A stretch of DNA of 64,000 nt from Stereocaulon alpinum. Taxonomy: Eukaryota; Ascomycota; Lecanoromycetes; Lecanorales; Stereocaulaceae. Positions 11,684-22,254 of this stretch are shown piece by piece. How positions within the stretch are numbered: the first letter of the stretch is position 1; every line of letters begins with the position of its first letter. The position numbers were made by a program, and so were the translations under genes. The stretch lies in assembly GCA_018257865.1 (NCBI GenBank), contig JAEUBA010000072.1:1-64000 (forward strand), in the 5' to 3' direction. The notes under the pieces are model-generated. The model did not search any database. It was not told the DNA's origin and saw only the letters and a program-made list of their open reading frames with translations.

Positions 11684-13660
11684 ATGGCCTCAGCCGTCTT
11701 CTTCCTCGACCTCAAGGGCAAAGTGTGTTCCCCTCCCAGCTCCCCAATCCCAATCTTCAAGCTACCTTCTGACTTGTCTCTAGACCCTCCTAGCCCGCAA
11801 TTACAGAGGTGACATACCCATGGCCGCCGTCGAAAAGTTCCCCATCCTCCTCTCCGAAGCCGAAGAAGAATCCTCAGCCGTTCCACCATGTTTCTCAGAC
11901 GAAGGCATAAACGTACGTTTCCCCACTCTTCTCCCTTCTTTCCATTGCATCAATTTCACTCTACCCAGTCACAGTCTCCTCTGCAGTGTAAGAGCTGATT
12001 GAAGGTTCGCCTACGCCTTGCAGTACCTCTACATCCGCCACAACAACCTCTACCTCCTCGCTCTAACAAAACGCAACACCAACGCCGCCGAGATCCTCCT
12101 ATTCCTCCACAAAATAGTCGAAGTATTCACCGAGTATTTCAAAGAGCTAGAAGAGGAATCGATACGGGACAACTTTGTCATAATTTACGAATTATTAGAT
12201 GAGATGATGGATTTCGGGTATCCACAGACTACGGAGAGTAAGATATTACAAGAGTGGGTACTTCTTCTACTTCCCCAGAAGCTCTTGTGTTGTGTTGATG
12301 GAGGGGAGATGTGCTAATTGGTCTAGATACATAACGCAAGAATCCCATAAGCTTGAAATCCAAGCCCGGCCACCTATAGCAGTCACGAACGCTGTGTCCT
12401 GGCGCAGCGAAGGTATCCGGTACCGCAAGAACGAAGTCTTCCTCGACGTCATCGAATCCCTCAACCTCCTCGTCTCCTCCACCGGCAACGTCCTCCGCTC
12501 GGAAATCCTTGGTGCCGTGAAATTGAAATGCTACCTAAGCGGGATGCCCGAACTGCGACTCGGCTTAAACGACAAAGTCATGTTTGAGACAACGGGACGG
12601 GCTACACGCGGTAAGGCTGTGGAGATGGAAGACGTCAAATTCCACCAGTGTGTGAGGCTGTCAAGATTCGAGAACGATAGGACCATCAGCTTCATACCGC
12701 CAGATGGGGAGTTCGAGCTTATGAGCTATCGGCTGAACACACAGGTGAAACCACTGATTTGGGTGGAGAGTGACGTGCGCTCGCATTCTGGGTCCCGCAT
12801 AGAGTTCACGCTAAAGGTCTGTTGTTCCTGACTTGCATTGCATTAGACCCTCAGCCTGATGCCAATTCAACGGCGTCTGCGATCACTGGTACTAATGCAG
12901 TGTGCACCTATAGGCCCGAGCTCAATTCAAACGTCGCTCAACGGCCAACAATGTCGAAATACTCGTCCCAGTCCCAGAAGACGCAGATTCTCCACGATTT
13001 CGCACAAACATTGGCAGCGTTCATTACGCGCCAGAAAAAAGCGCTATAATATGGAAGATCAAGCAGTTTGGGGGCGGAAAAGAGTTTCTCATGAAAGCGG
13101 AACTAGGTCTCCCATCAGTGAAAGGAGATGATGAACATGGAGGGGGAATGACAGGGGGCTTTGGGGGCAGTATGGGAGGTGCGGGACAGGGAGGCAAGGG
13201 CAAAAGACCAATCAGTGTGAAGTTCGAGATACCATATTTCACAACCAGTGGGATCCAGGTGCGATATCTGAAGATTATAGAACCAAAGGTGCGTGCGGCC
13301 ACTCTCTTTCCGTCATTGGCCTCCCTTATGTTGGCATTCCTTGGCGTTCCAGCTTGTGGGGCCCGGTATTGGACGCGCGAAACTGTCGCGCTCATGATGC
13401 GGCTCTGCAGCGGCCTCGCTTTACTCCTCCTGGGAGTCTGTTCCCGGGCGCCTCGCTTCAAGGGTACGCAAGCTGGTAGCCGGAACGATGCAATGGCCCG
13501 TCGATCAGACCAGCCGGTGTCATGAACCGTTGTTCCTATTCGTCGGCGCGTGTTCTTGCTAACGCACATCGCACACCAGTTGCAATACCCGTCTCTTCCT
13601 TGGGTTAGATATATTACCCAGTCCGGCGATATAGCAGTGCGCTTGCCGGATGTGCAGTAA
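11684..13660 (+). CDS. APM1: AP-1 adaptor complex medium (mu) subunit
   Basis: Six exons (11684-11722, 11784-11912, 12024-12253, 12327-12816, 12914-13288, 13580-13660) encode 447 residues. The mu subunit recognises tyrosine-based sorting signals in clathrin-coated vesicle formation at the trans-Golgi and endosomes. Exon 1 gives MASAVFFLDLKGK, continuing as TLLARNYRGDIPM, the longin domain. Then come ILLFLHKIVEVFTEYF, NFVIIYELLDEMMDFGYPQ and, from about residue 175, the mu-homology domain (RKNEVFLDVIESLNLLVSS, SGMPELRLGLNDK, SFIPPDGEFELMSYRL). It ends IAVRLPDVQ. Phases agree at all five junctions. The C-terminal domain contains a glycine-rich insert (GGGMTGGFGGSMGG). Introns are 61, 111, 73, 97 and 291 nt; the last is unusually long for this window. 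Confidence 0.95.
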
Positions 13661-14112
13661 TGTCGGTTGAGTGGCTTGTGGGGGGACTTTGTGGCGAGCT
13701 GAGGAAATCTATGTTGCTAGGCAGCATATTTGTTATAGATATATCATAGCCCAAAGACACAAGCAAGCATAGATCCGAAATTTCCACTTGACAAAGAATT
13801 GCTCACGCTTAACAACGATGCTTGCATCATCTCATACTTGGAGAAATATAACCCGACTAGCAGACTCTAGCTGCACAACCCTCCACAAGGAACAGTCATC
13901 AATGGATCAATCGACACCACGCGAGAGGCTTCATAAAACATGACAACAATAAAAAGCTATGAATAAATCCAGCTCGAAGAAAGAGGAGCATAGGCGCGGA
14001 TACGAACAATCGAATGGAGCATACCCCAAGAATATGGGAGTGCGTGAAGAAAAGTGTACAACCACAAGCGCATCGGTCTCTGAAACCCCGCCGACTTTCG
14101 GGAATTTCAAGG
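13661..14112. other. Intergenic region, no gene seen
   Basis: This lies between the stops of AP-1 mu (+) and the unresolved minus-strand gene. Only short frames without motifs are present; it probably contains the 3' ends of both transcripts. Confidence 0.45.
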
Positions 14113-15170
14113 TCAAGGACCGTAGAAAGGCCCGAAGTCGCCTTGCTGAAGTCTGTCAAGTAGGGGCTTGGTGGAGTGGACAGGGTTAAGAGGATCAAGG
14201 TAGATCGTGACAACCATGCCTCGCTGCGAGACGTCTATATAACATCAGCGTAGAAGACACTCGGAGAGGGTTCTACTTACGCCCGGAAGGATAGTGATAC
14301 TGGTGTGGTACCCAGGCTCCAGGCTGGAGAGAATTGGTAAGCACTAGAAGCCTAGAAGGCGGTGCTGAAAAGGCTGCGAGAGCGAACAGCAACGGGAGAT
14401 TCCCAATCAAGCCACCTTGGTTTCTTGTCGACTCCTCTGTGTCAGAATCACAATCATACCAATTAGGTAGCAGTTGACCTGTCCAATGTTGCGAACCAGG
14501 AGCGGCAAGATGCAGTTCAGCGCCAGAGGAAGTGACGTAGGAGAAATAGGTATTGGTCTCCCCAATTTGCTCGTGGTTGAACGTTAGTGGCCGCCAGTCT
14601 GGTCCCACGGAGCGAACATCCCTTGACCCAGCATCGTAGGGAACGGCAAGTAGGTGGGGAGTGTGGGGTCTCTGCGTGAATACAGTCGCTGTACCATACT
14701 CGGTGAGGTTGACGCCGCATATATTATCATCAGTTGGAACGGCACTTAACCTGCCGCCCACCCAGCGGAAGAACAATCTCGGACCATCGCCAGGCATGAA
14801 ATCCTTCACTCTATTTGGAGGCTGCCAGTATTGCTGGCTATATCGAGGCTCCCGTGCACTATAATCCGGGGCCAGTGGCGCTATTCGAACATAGAAGCTA
14901 AGCATGGGTCGGACGGTGGCTATGTTGTTCAGTGGAGCCCTTGGTCCCTTGGACTTGTCAATTCAAGAGGATCACATTGCAGTTCGGTTCGAACCTTAGA
15001 AGGTCCACTACCTCTACCTCCACCATCCCCCTTACCACTGCCGCCTGGCAGAACCCCCTTTCCCTTGGTATGATTAGCTCAACTCTGTCCTTATGGAGCA
15101 GTGGTCGAACCTTGGAATAGCGAGAAGACATCTCAGGATATGATTCGGCGAGGATCGTAAGGAGCTACGT
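14113..15170 (-). CDS. Unidentified multi-exon gene, 3' exons only
   Basis: The 3' exons of a minus-strand gene can be followed but its 5' part cannot. The last exon is 14234-14113, encoding QRGMVVTIYLDPLNPVHS and ending DFGPFYGP. It joins in phase, across a 46-nt GTAAGT...TATATAG intron, to an exon 14939-14281 (motifs RLFFRWVGGRL, LLPNWYDCDSDTEE). A 55-nt intron (14994-14940) connects that to frame 15165-14995 containing RVELIIPRERGFCQAAVVRG. The middle exon may itself contain an unrecognised intron. The product is not recognised. Upstream frames near 15.4-15.6 kb (ILDILGLPVDLALHQEAYHT) and 16.0-16.5 kb could be further exons, but splice connections were not found. It could also be a decaying gene. 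Confidence 0.4.
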
Positions 15171-18040
15171 AGCATCGAATTATGGCCAATCACAAGAATC
15201 GCCACTGCTGCTGGAGCAGGGTCTAGGCGTAGATATGTGGCTCTTTCGCCCACTTCGACCTTCATCTTATAGATGATAGGGCAGAATGCGGCTCTGCTCT
15301 GCAGTCCTGGCTTCGCGAAGTGGTGGGGTGGATATGATGATGCAGAGCAAGTCTCAAAGGATAATCGTTACGTCCCGTCCCTGGCCCCCTTACGAGACGA
15401 CGGCTTGAAGACTCCGGTCACGTCTGCAAATGGCGTTTGGGAGGGAAAGCAGAGTCTTATGCTGATTGGAGCTGGAACATGCTGGAAAGTATGATAGGCA
15501 GACGATGAGCGAAACAGCACGACCTTGAGGGACCCCCATTTGATGCCCAACGCAGGCGCCTTTCTCTTCAGCGTATGGTACGCTTCTTGGTGTAAAGCAA
15601 GATCCACGGGAAGGCCTAGAATGTCGAGAATCGGTTGGATTTTCTTGAATGGGGAGCTGGAGCTATCTTAGCCCTGGGCTAGGCATGTGGCGACTAGGTC
15701 TTACGAGATCATCATCTGACCGTGTGCATACACTAGGTTATCAAAGAGTGGTCTATATGTCGTAGAACGTTGTAGCTGGGAGCGCAGGAAGTCCATCATC
15801 GTTAGGCAAGCAGGGTTGACCATCTTCATCAGGAGGAGTCCGACTTCGAGAGAGCAGTCTCGCGCGGGTGACAGGGTGTGAGGGAAATATTGGGAACGGG
15901 AATGCTCAGGGATAGTCACTGGCTATCCCAGATCGCCCGAAGGACTGGATCGGAATTTCGAGCCTGATCTGGATGTGTCAGCAGAGAGTGGGCATTTGCT
16001 TCTGGATGTGCAGTTACGCACACTTGGCGCTTATTTTTCAGTTGCCAGGATTCACCACTATCTTGCCTTGGGAGCACCACTGCTATATAGGCGATTGTTG
16101 AGCCTCCTGCGGATATAAGCAGTAGTGCTTTTTGCCTCGTTTGCCTGGAATTGAATGGCGCTGTAGGCGACAAGGCTCCACTAATTGCTGGACCTATCAT
16201 GGCCGTAAGCAATACACCTGACGCTGGCACTATCATAATCGATTCTGTCATGTGCGTCTCGTCAACCTCTTGTTTCACGACCTCCCAGCAAGGTTCATAA
16301 TCACTAACTCCGTCGGATGTCTCTGCCGGCGTCTGGCCACCACGTGAGATACAGTGGTCCGGTGGTCCTGTGGCAGCAGACCTCATCTTGAGGAGGTGCG
16401 CCCAATGACTTGCTTCAAGGGTCAAGCTGCTGCTCGATTCATACCTGACGCTTTGACTGGCCAGGACGCGTGAACGGTCTAATTTCATCGGCGGCAAAGG
16501 TGGAGTTCATCTTGACCGAGGTATGTAGCGCTGATGGTGTTTTGTTGCGAAGTAAGATTTGCTGACAGCTTGATGCATTCATATACCTGGACACCAGCTC
16601 CTTGCGCTATTAGAGATACGCAAACAACGCACAGCACAGACTGTTGAGTGAATGGAAGACACACATGCAGAGGGATGCCCTACGTCTCCAAAATTCCAAA
16701 CAAAGTCGACGTCACGCTGTCAGTCCTGGGTCTAGGCGGAGAGTTTCCAAAGGAGGCAAGAAGGCAAGGGACATAGAGAAGGACCTAGTCTGAGGACGTT
16801 GAACGAGAAAGCATGCATGGGCTCAAGCACGGCTCTTTCGGCCGCCTCGGAGAGCACAATGCAGAGTCTGGTTCTCGCTTGTATACTGGGAAGACAAAAT
16901 GTGAAGCCATAGCAGAAGGCCGATCATGTCTGACGCCAACTGTAAGTCTGGGCCAAGCTGTTATTGCTCGTGGAGGCAAGCCGACAGTAACCAAAGGGCC
17001 ACCGCTGGTAGGGTCGTTGCTGCGAATGTGATTGCAATATATGGAGTCAAGGCGTTGATGATGATGTCGTCCTACCAAGACAGATCGCTTAGACTTGTTG
17101 AACTCTAACATGACCATCTAGCGGCCCACCACGCTGAAAAATGGCTGATGCGTCTCATTCATGGCTGCCATATGTTGCAGGTGGAGCATGGTGGATATGA
17201 GTACCCATCTGTCGTTGCAATTGTACTCGGACAGCGTGCTCCCCGTGAGCTGTGGCTCACGCGGCCATGACCCGTGGAACCATTCGTCTCTACTTCAAAG
17301 ATAGTTAGTCGCGGACCGCAGGACAACCTAGTCCTAGGGAGGACCGCATCAGCTGCGGCAAGAAGACAGCGCCTACACAATAGGTTGCTCCCGCCCAACC
17401 TTCTCGAAGGGCCGGCACTCATAAGGCGGCTGGAAGATCGTCGCCTATGCCTATTGTACCAATAAGGCTCGCCCATTCAAGTATGATCCAGGCCCATGCT
17501 ATCTCGACTTGCTAACGGCGAGTGACACGTAAGTATGACGATGAGGATGTTGGCAAGCTTCCAGAGAATAGCCGAAAGATGTGCTTCAAGTCGTCACCGA
17601 TATGGAGCAATTCGAGGAGAACATACGTGAACAGGAAAGCCCAGCCGCTGCGGGAGAAGGGTGAAGTTGCATATATCAAGATGCCAGGCGCGAAGAAGAA
17701 GGGTCGGCTTGCAATATAGCAGTTTGGCAAGGATAAAGTCAATGTTGCGGCTCTGCAAAGCTTGCTCTTGCCTCGTGGCAGTTCGCGGACGCAGTGGCGC
17801 TTTTTCAAGGCAAATTTCACTATTTTAGAGGCTAAGGTAGTTTAAATTATACCCACTCTGTAAATCCAACACTCCGGTGTCAATACGTGCAAACACTTAA
17901 GCGTCGCCCTGCATTAAATATACATCTGTACCGTAATAGCAAACGCCCGCTTTTCGTGGGCACTTGGACCCGAGCAGCTGATCAACAAATCAAGCGAGCG
18001 TAGGAGAAAATCTTGTCCCTACACCACTCCAAACCAGAAC
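15171..18040. other. Unresolved region, possible exons but no supported gene
   Basis: Several minus-strand frames (15368-15710, 15701-15919, 15916-16497, 16785-17117, 17159-17476, 17512-17820) exist, but no chain of phase-consistent splice sites or known motif was found. The best-looking is SPFKKIQPILDILGLP at about 15650-15600. The region may hold the 5' exons of the gene ending at 14113, degraded genes, or nothing. The final few hundred bases contain the NOB1 promoter. Confidence 0.35.
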
Positions 18041-19529
18041 ATGATCATGACCTCTACACAAAAGCCCGTGCACACGTTAGTCCTCGATGCAGGACCAATT
18101 TTGAAGAATGATCCGGCTGTGTCGATCTTAATAGCCAAGTGCGAATCCTTAGTCACTGTGCCCTCCGTCCTATTAGAAATTCGCGATGTCAACGCTCGAT
18201 CGCGAGTTGAGACATTACTACGTCCCTTTCTAACCGTCAGAAACCCAAAGACCGAGAGCATAAAATTTGTTACCGAGTTTTCAAGGCGGACGGGGGATCT
18301 CTCAGTCCTTTCAAGACCGGATATCCAAATCCTCGCTCTAGCTTATGAGCTCGAGCTTGAACGCAACAATGGCGACTGGAGGCTTCGAAGGACTCCAGGA
18401 CAGAGAAGACTGAATGGCTCGTCACCTGAGCTGCAGAGTGACTCTTTGGGCAAACCAGAGGCGGCAAGCCAATTGGATTCAGACCATCAACCCCCAGCCG
18501 ACGGCCAAACTCATCCAGCCTCCGAAGAACCACTAGTCAATGTTCAAGATACTGCTGATGACCAAGAGACTGATGACAACGCTCCAGAGGAAGTGCACAA
18601 GGTGGCCGAGGATTTACAAAGTCTTCAGCTCAAGCCCCCCAATACTGAACGTACCAATGATGTCGAGCCACCCCAGGACAGGAACGAAGACTCTCCAGAA
18701 GAACAATTAGCAGAGTCAGATTCGTCCAACTCGGAAGGCTGGATCACACCTTCTAATCTCAAGAATCAGCAAGCAAAAGACCAAAATGCTGCTACCGTAC
18801 CCATTCCCGATGACCAGGTGATGCAAGTGGCTACGATTACGACCGATTTTGCTATGCAAGTACGTACATTTACGCCGGAACCAAAGTCCAACTATGCTAA
18901 GTCTCGTAGAATGTACTTTTGCAAATAGGCCTGAATCTACTTACTCCCTCAATTCAGCGGGTTCGGACTATCAAGACTTTTATACTACGATGTCATGCAT
19001 GCTTCGAAAAAGTCAAAGGTAGCCTCTTGCCGTAAGCCATCTACTAGAAATGCTCTGACTTGGATCCTCCAGATATGAACAAGCAGTTTTGTCCAAGATG
19101 CGGTATGTTTCCTTGTCAATCTGAGAAGCGGAACCCATAGAGCCTGATCAACCTCCAGGCAAGCCCACACTAACCCGAGTGTCTTGTTCCACAAACCAAA
19201 AGGGAGAGTTCAAGATACATCTCAAGAAGAACATGCAATGGAACCACCGCGGCGACCGCTACAGCATCCCAAAGCCAGTATCCGGATCTGCCCACGGGAA
19301 AGTGGGCCAGGGCAAGGGAGGCGGAAAAGGTGGATGGGGCAAGGAGCTCATCCTTACAGAAGATCAGAAGGAGTATCAGCGGGCTCTTAATCGTAGCAAT
19401 AGGAAGGAGACAGATCTGATGGATGAGGACTACTTACCGGGCATACTGACTGGGGAGAGAGGAGGGGCAGGGAGAAAGCCAAAGATAGCGGCAGGGAGAA
19501 ATGTCAATTCGAAGAAGAGAGTAGGATAA
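18041..19529 (+). CDS. NOB1: 20S pre-rRNA D-site endonuclease NOB1
   Basis: Four exons (18041-18859, 18910-19018, 19073-19102, 19159-19529) encode 442 residues. NOB1 cleaves 20S pre-rRNA at site D to form the 18S 3' end in late 40S maturation. The PIN domain starts VHTLVLDAGPIL (catalytic aspartate), then VPSVLLEIRD and LSRPDIQILALAYELE. A long acidic, low-complexity linker follows. The NOB1 zinc ribbon is assembled from three exons: RCHACFE, then FCPRCG in a 30-nt exon, then PTLTRVSC. The C-terminal part has RGDRYSIPKP, GKGGGKGGWGKELILTEDQ and a basic end, all typical. Start chosen as the first ATG; a second ATG follows two codons later. Convergent with NOP10. Introns are 50, 54 and 56 nt. 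Confidence 0.95.
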
Positions 19530-19862
19530 TGTAGCAGGGAAGTTTTTCTTATGAAGATTACGGACACGCCCGTTTACTGATGCAGCCTTTGTACTTGTAT
19601 CGTTGGACGTACAGTCAAACTAGTGGTAGGCCCTTGATCTCGATACCGCAGGGCCTTGTTCATTCATTTGTCTCATATCACAGAGGATCCCTCCCGATCA
19701 TGCACATCATTCACTTGAGGAGTACCTCAAACAGGATATGTTCCGCCCCTGGTATACCCATTATTTCACAATTCATCCTAGGAGTATAGTCCTTCCCGAA
19801 CGCCACGACACCGTACTACCCTTTTCACATTCATTGCCCCAGTACTTTCTCATTCTCTGCTC
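19530..19862. other. Convergent 3' region of NOB1 and NOP10
   Basis: There is no coding feature. It should contain the transcript ends of both genes, possibly overlapping as antisense 3' untranslated regions. Confidence 0.5.
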
Positions 19863-20203
19863 TCAGTCAGTGTCCATGGTTATTACGACGTGCCAGGCGT
19901 ACTCACTCTGCTGCGTCAGGAGCAACCCATATCTATTAGCTAGTCAGCCTCTACCATTCAACACCTAAAGTGACTGGAGCATTGATAGATGCCACTGACC
20001 TCTTTTTGAGCGTCACACGATGTCTTGAGTACTTATCATCGGGGCTGAAGCGAGCTGGATGCGCGGACTTTGTGACTTCGCCAGCTTGGACCTGGAGCTT
20101 CAGATTAGCTATATTCTGTCGTGCAAAGCTCGATGACGGGATTTGCCTTGTTGAGAGTGTATATCCGCTTGCCATCGGCATCCAAGGTGTACATGAGATG
20201 CAT
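19863..20203 (-). CDS. NOP10: H/ACA snoRNP subunit NOP10
   Basis: A small three-exon gene (20203-20147, 20091-20000, 19932-19863) encodes about 72 residues. NOP10 is a core protein of H/ACA snoRNPs, which guide rRNA pseudouridylation in the nucleolus. The sequence starts MHLMYTLDADGKRIYTLNK, then GEVTKSAHPARFSPDDKYS and HRVTLKKR, then YGLLLTQQ after the second intron, near-diagnostic for the family. The first intron (20146-20092) is read as GC-AG because splicing after AACAAG restores the expected spacing; a GT donor six codon bases downstream would add residues ANP. The second intron is 67 nt. The extension after TQQ is longer than in known homologues, and a GTGAGT there could mark another intron, so the C-terminus is uncertain. 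Confidence 0.9.
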
Positions 20204-20718
20204 CTTGCTAAAGGCTTTGCGGAGACTGCCCTTTGAGCTTTGAGATTGCAAGTAAAGGAGCTCAGTAGGCGCTCCAGAAATTCTTTTGCGGTTGATATCC
20301 CGGAATAATTCCGCCCTCAAATCCCTGCGCTCTAGCTCGAAAACTCCGCCCACATTACGACTCCAGAAACCAGTACGGATACCGACCGACGACAGACGCA
20401 CACTGAACATCATGCAGGAGTTGGGGGCGGAAAGGGACACGAGGCAGATGTGAGTTCAGATTTCCGTCTTCCACTTTCAATCGAGGAGGGAAAGCCTGCG
20501 GGGATGACACCAAATAGCGGCCTAGAAGCATGACTCTGACTTTATGTCTTGTTTCTCTGCTGGTTCTATTTTCTCATTGAGAAGACTACAACGGTATCTG
20601 AGCTACCAAAACACACAGAAGGATACGATAGCCATCTTTGTCGTCCTCCCCACTGATTTCTCCAAAGTGTACAGGTCTGCAGCCTGCCATTGCCTGGTGG
20701 CGACCCGCCCCTGCCATC
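20204..20718. promoter_or_regulatory. Shared upstream region of NOP10 and SEN2
   Basis: 515 bp separate the divergent starts of NOP10 (-) and SEN2 (+). No coding motif is seen; short frames overlap both strands. It presumably holds both promoters, but no specific element was identified. Confidence 0.5.
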
Positions 20719-22083
20719 ATGACAACGCCTGAGGCTGCAGAGCCTCTTCTACCAGTCAAAGAGCCACCACGACCTCCAAAGCCCAATTTTGCCAAACTTC
20801 ATGCCAAACCCTTTCCACTCAATACCTACCCTCTACCGCCGCTGATCCCGCACAATCCTCTCTCTGTCCTCCACATCGCCTTCACATACATCTACCACTA
20901 CATTGCACGTCCATCATCCCACCCGAAGATTCCGTACCAAGCCTTCTTCTCCCCCGAGACCCGTTCAATCCATGTCACAGACCAGGTAGTGATCCGAGCA
21001 CTGTGGGAAAGTGGGGTTTTCGGGAAAGGCAGTCTGAGCAGAAGTGAGCCTACTTGGCTGGACAGGGAGAAAAGACGAAGAGGCTTGTTGGCCAATGAGA
21101 CTAGTGAGGAGGTTACAAGGCAAAGGCGGGAAGAAAGGAAGAAGTTCAAGAAAGAGCGGGCGAGGAAGGAGAGAGAGGCTATTGAGGAGAAGTTGAATGA
21201 GGAAAAGCAGTCGAAACAGAACAGTGGCATAGCTACACCGACTGCTCGTGCCAGATATGAGGGTGTCGATGGCGGACCAGTCGAGAGCTTGGCGGAATCG
21301 ATTGAGCCTCTAATTGCGGAAGAGCCCACGGACCTTCCTGATCTACCGCCAATGGTGACCACTAAGCAAAATGGTGTAGTCGAAAAAAAGAGCCCAACCG
21401 CAACACCCAGTCAACTCCCCAAAGGCACCGCAACTCCAACACAGCAGACCCTAGAACCTGAAGCAGCAGCTATCACACACCAGGAACACCTCCAACTCAC
21501 CCTCTCAGAAGCTTTCTTCCTAGTCTACGGTCTTGGCGTCCTCCAAATCCTAGATCCAAAGACGCAGAACCCCCTCACCATCCCCGCCCTCTTCACCCTC
21601 TTCCGTCAAACCTCCTACTTTCCCCCCCGCCAACCCTGCACCCTCTCATCCGACGACCCTTTCCTCCTCCACTACATAAGCTACCACCACTTCCGCTCCC
21701 TCGGCTGGGTAGTCCGTCCCGGCATAAAGTTCGCCGTCGACTGGCTCCTCTACCTCCGAGGACCAGTCTTCAGCCATGCTGAATTCGCCGTTATGGTACT
21801 ACCCGCTTATAGACATCCGTACTGGAGGAGTAGTGAGGCATTGAGGCAGGAGACGGAAAAGAAGGAGAGGAAGACGTGGTGGTGGTTGCATTGTATTAAT
21901 AGGGTGCAGAGTCAGGTGCGGAAGAGTCTGGTGCTTGTTTATGTTGAGGTGCCGCCGCCTAGTGCATTGGCGGCTTGTCATGCTGGTGATGAAGGGGTTG
22001 TGGATGTCACTGGGTTTCTGAAGGCATATAAAGTGCGGGAATTGACGCTGAAACGTTGGATACCGAATCGTGAACGAGATTAG
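20719..22083 (+). CDS. SEN2: tRNA-splicing endonuclease catalytic subunit Sen2
   Basis: A single exon of 454 residues from ATG 20719; the frame is open upstream but lacks an ATG there. Sen2 cuts the 5' splice site of intron-containing pre-tRNAs as part of the Sen2-Sen15-Sen34-Sen54 complex. The N-terminal part (LPPLIPHNPLSVLHIA, WDREKRRRG-like segment at TWLDREKRRRG) is followed by a long charged, lysine/glutamate-rich coiled-coil-like stretch. The nuclease domain at the C-terminus has YHHFRSLGWVVRPGIKF, LLYLRGPVFSHAEFAV and VRKSLVLVYVEVP. The tyrosine (LLY), the histidine eight residues on (SHAEF) and the lysine (RKSL) match the Tyr-His-Lys catalytic triad of yeast Sen2. Convergent with the ceramide glucosyltransferase, 171 bp apart. 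Confidence 0.92.
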   Translation: MTTPEAAEPLLPVKEPPRPPKPNFAKLHAKPFPLNTYPLPPLIPHNPLSVLHIAFTYIYHYIARPSSHPKIPYQAFFSPETRSIHVTDQVVIRALWESGVFGKGSLSRSEPTWLDREKRRRGLLANETSEEVTRQRREERKKFKKERARKEREAIEEKLNEEKQSKQNSGIATPTARARYEGVDGGPVESLAESIEPLIAEEPTDLPDLPPMVTTKQNGVVEKKSPTATPSQLPKGTATPTQQTLEPEAAAITHQEHLQLTLSEAFFLVYGLGVLQILDPKTQNPLTIPALFTLFRQTSYFPPRQPCTLSSDDPFLLHYISYHHFRSLGWVVRPGIKFAVDWLLYLRGPVFSHAEFAVMVLPAYRHPYWRSSEALRQETEKKERKTWWWLHCINRVQSQVRKSLVLVYVEVPPPSALAACHAGDEGVVDVTGFLKAYKVRELTLKRWIPNRERD

Positions 22084-22254
22084 AACGACGGGAGGTTTGA
22101 AAAATGTGCTTGATTTTAATGCTTTGGAGTTTTTGCAAGAGACAGAACGGTCAGCGATCAGTGATACCCATAGATGCGAATCAAGAAGAAAAGCAATATA
22201 TATATCTCTACGTTATATACGTTATACCATAACGATGCTCCTTTTCCTCAGCAT

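Noticed and set aside
14980..15000. GGTTCGAACC resembling a tRNA T-loop
   Set aside because: Flanking bases do not form a T-stem and no acceptor or anticodon stem was found nearby.
20638..20718. 27-residue N-terminal extension of SEN2
   Set aside because: It would start with TTG; the ATG at 20719 precedes the conserved part.
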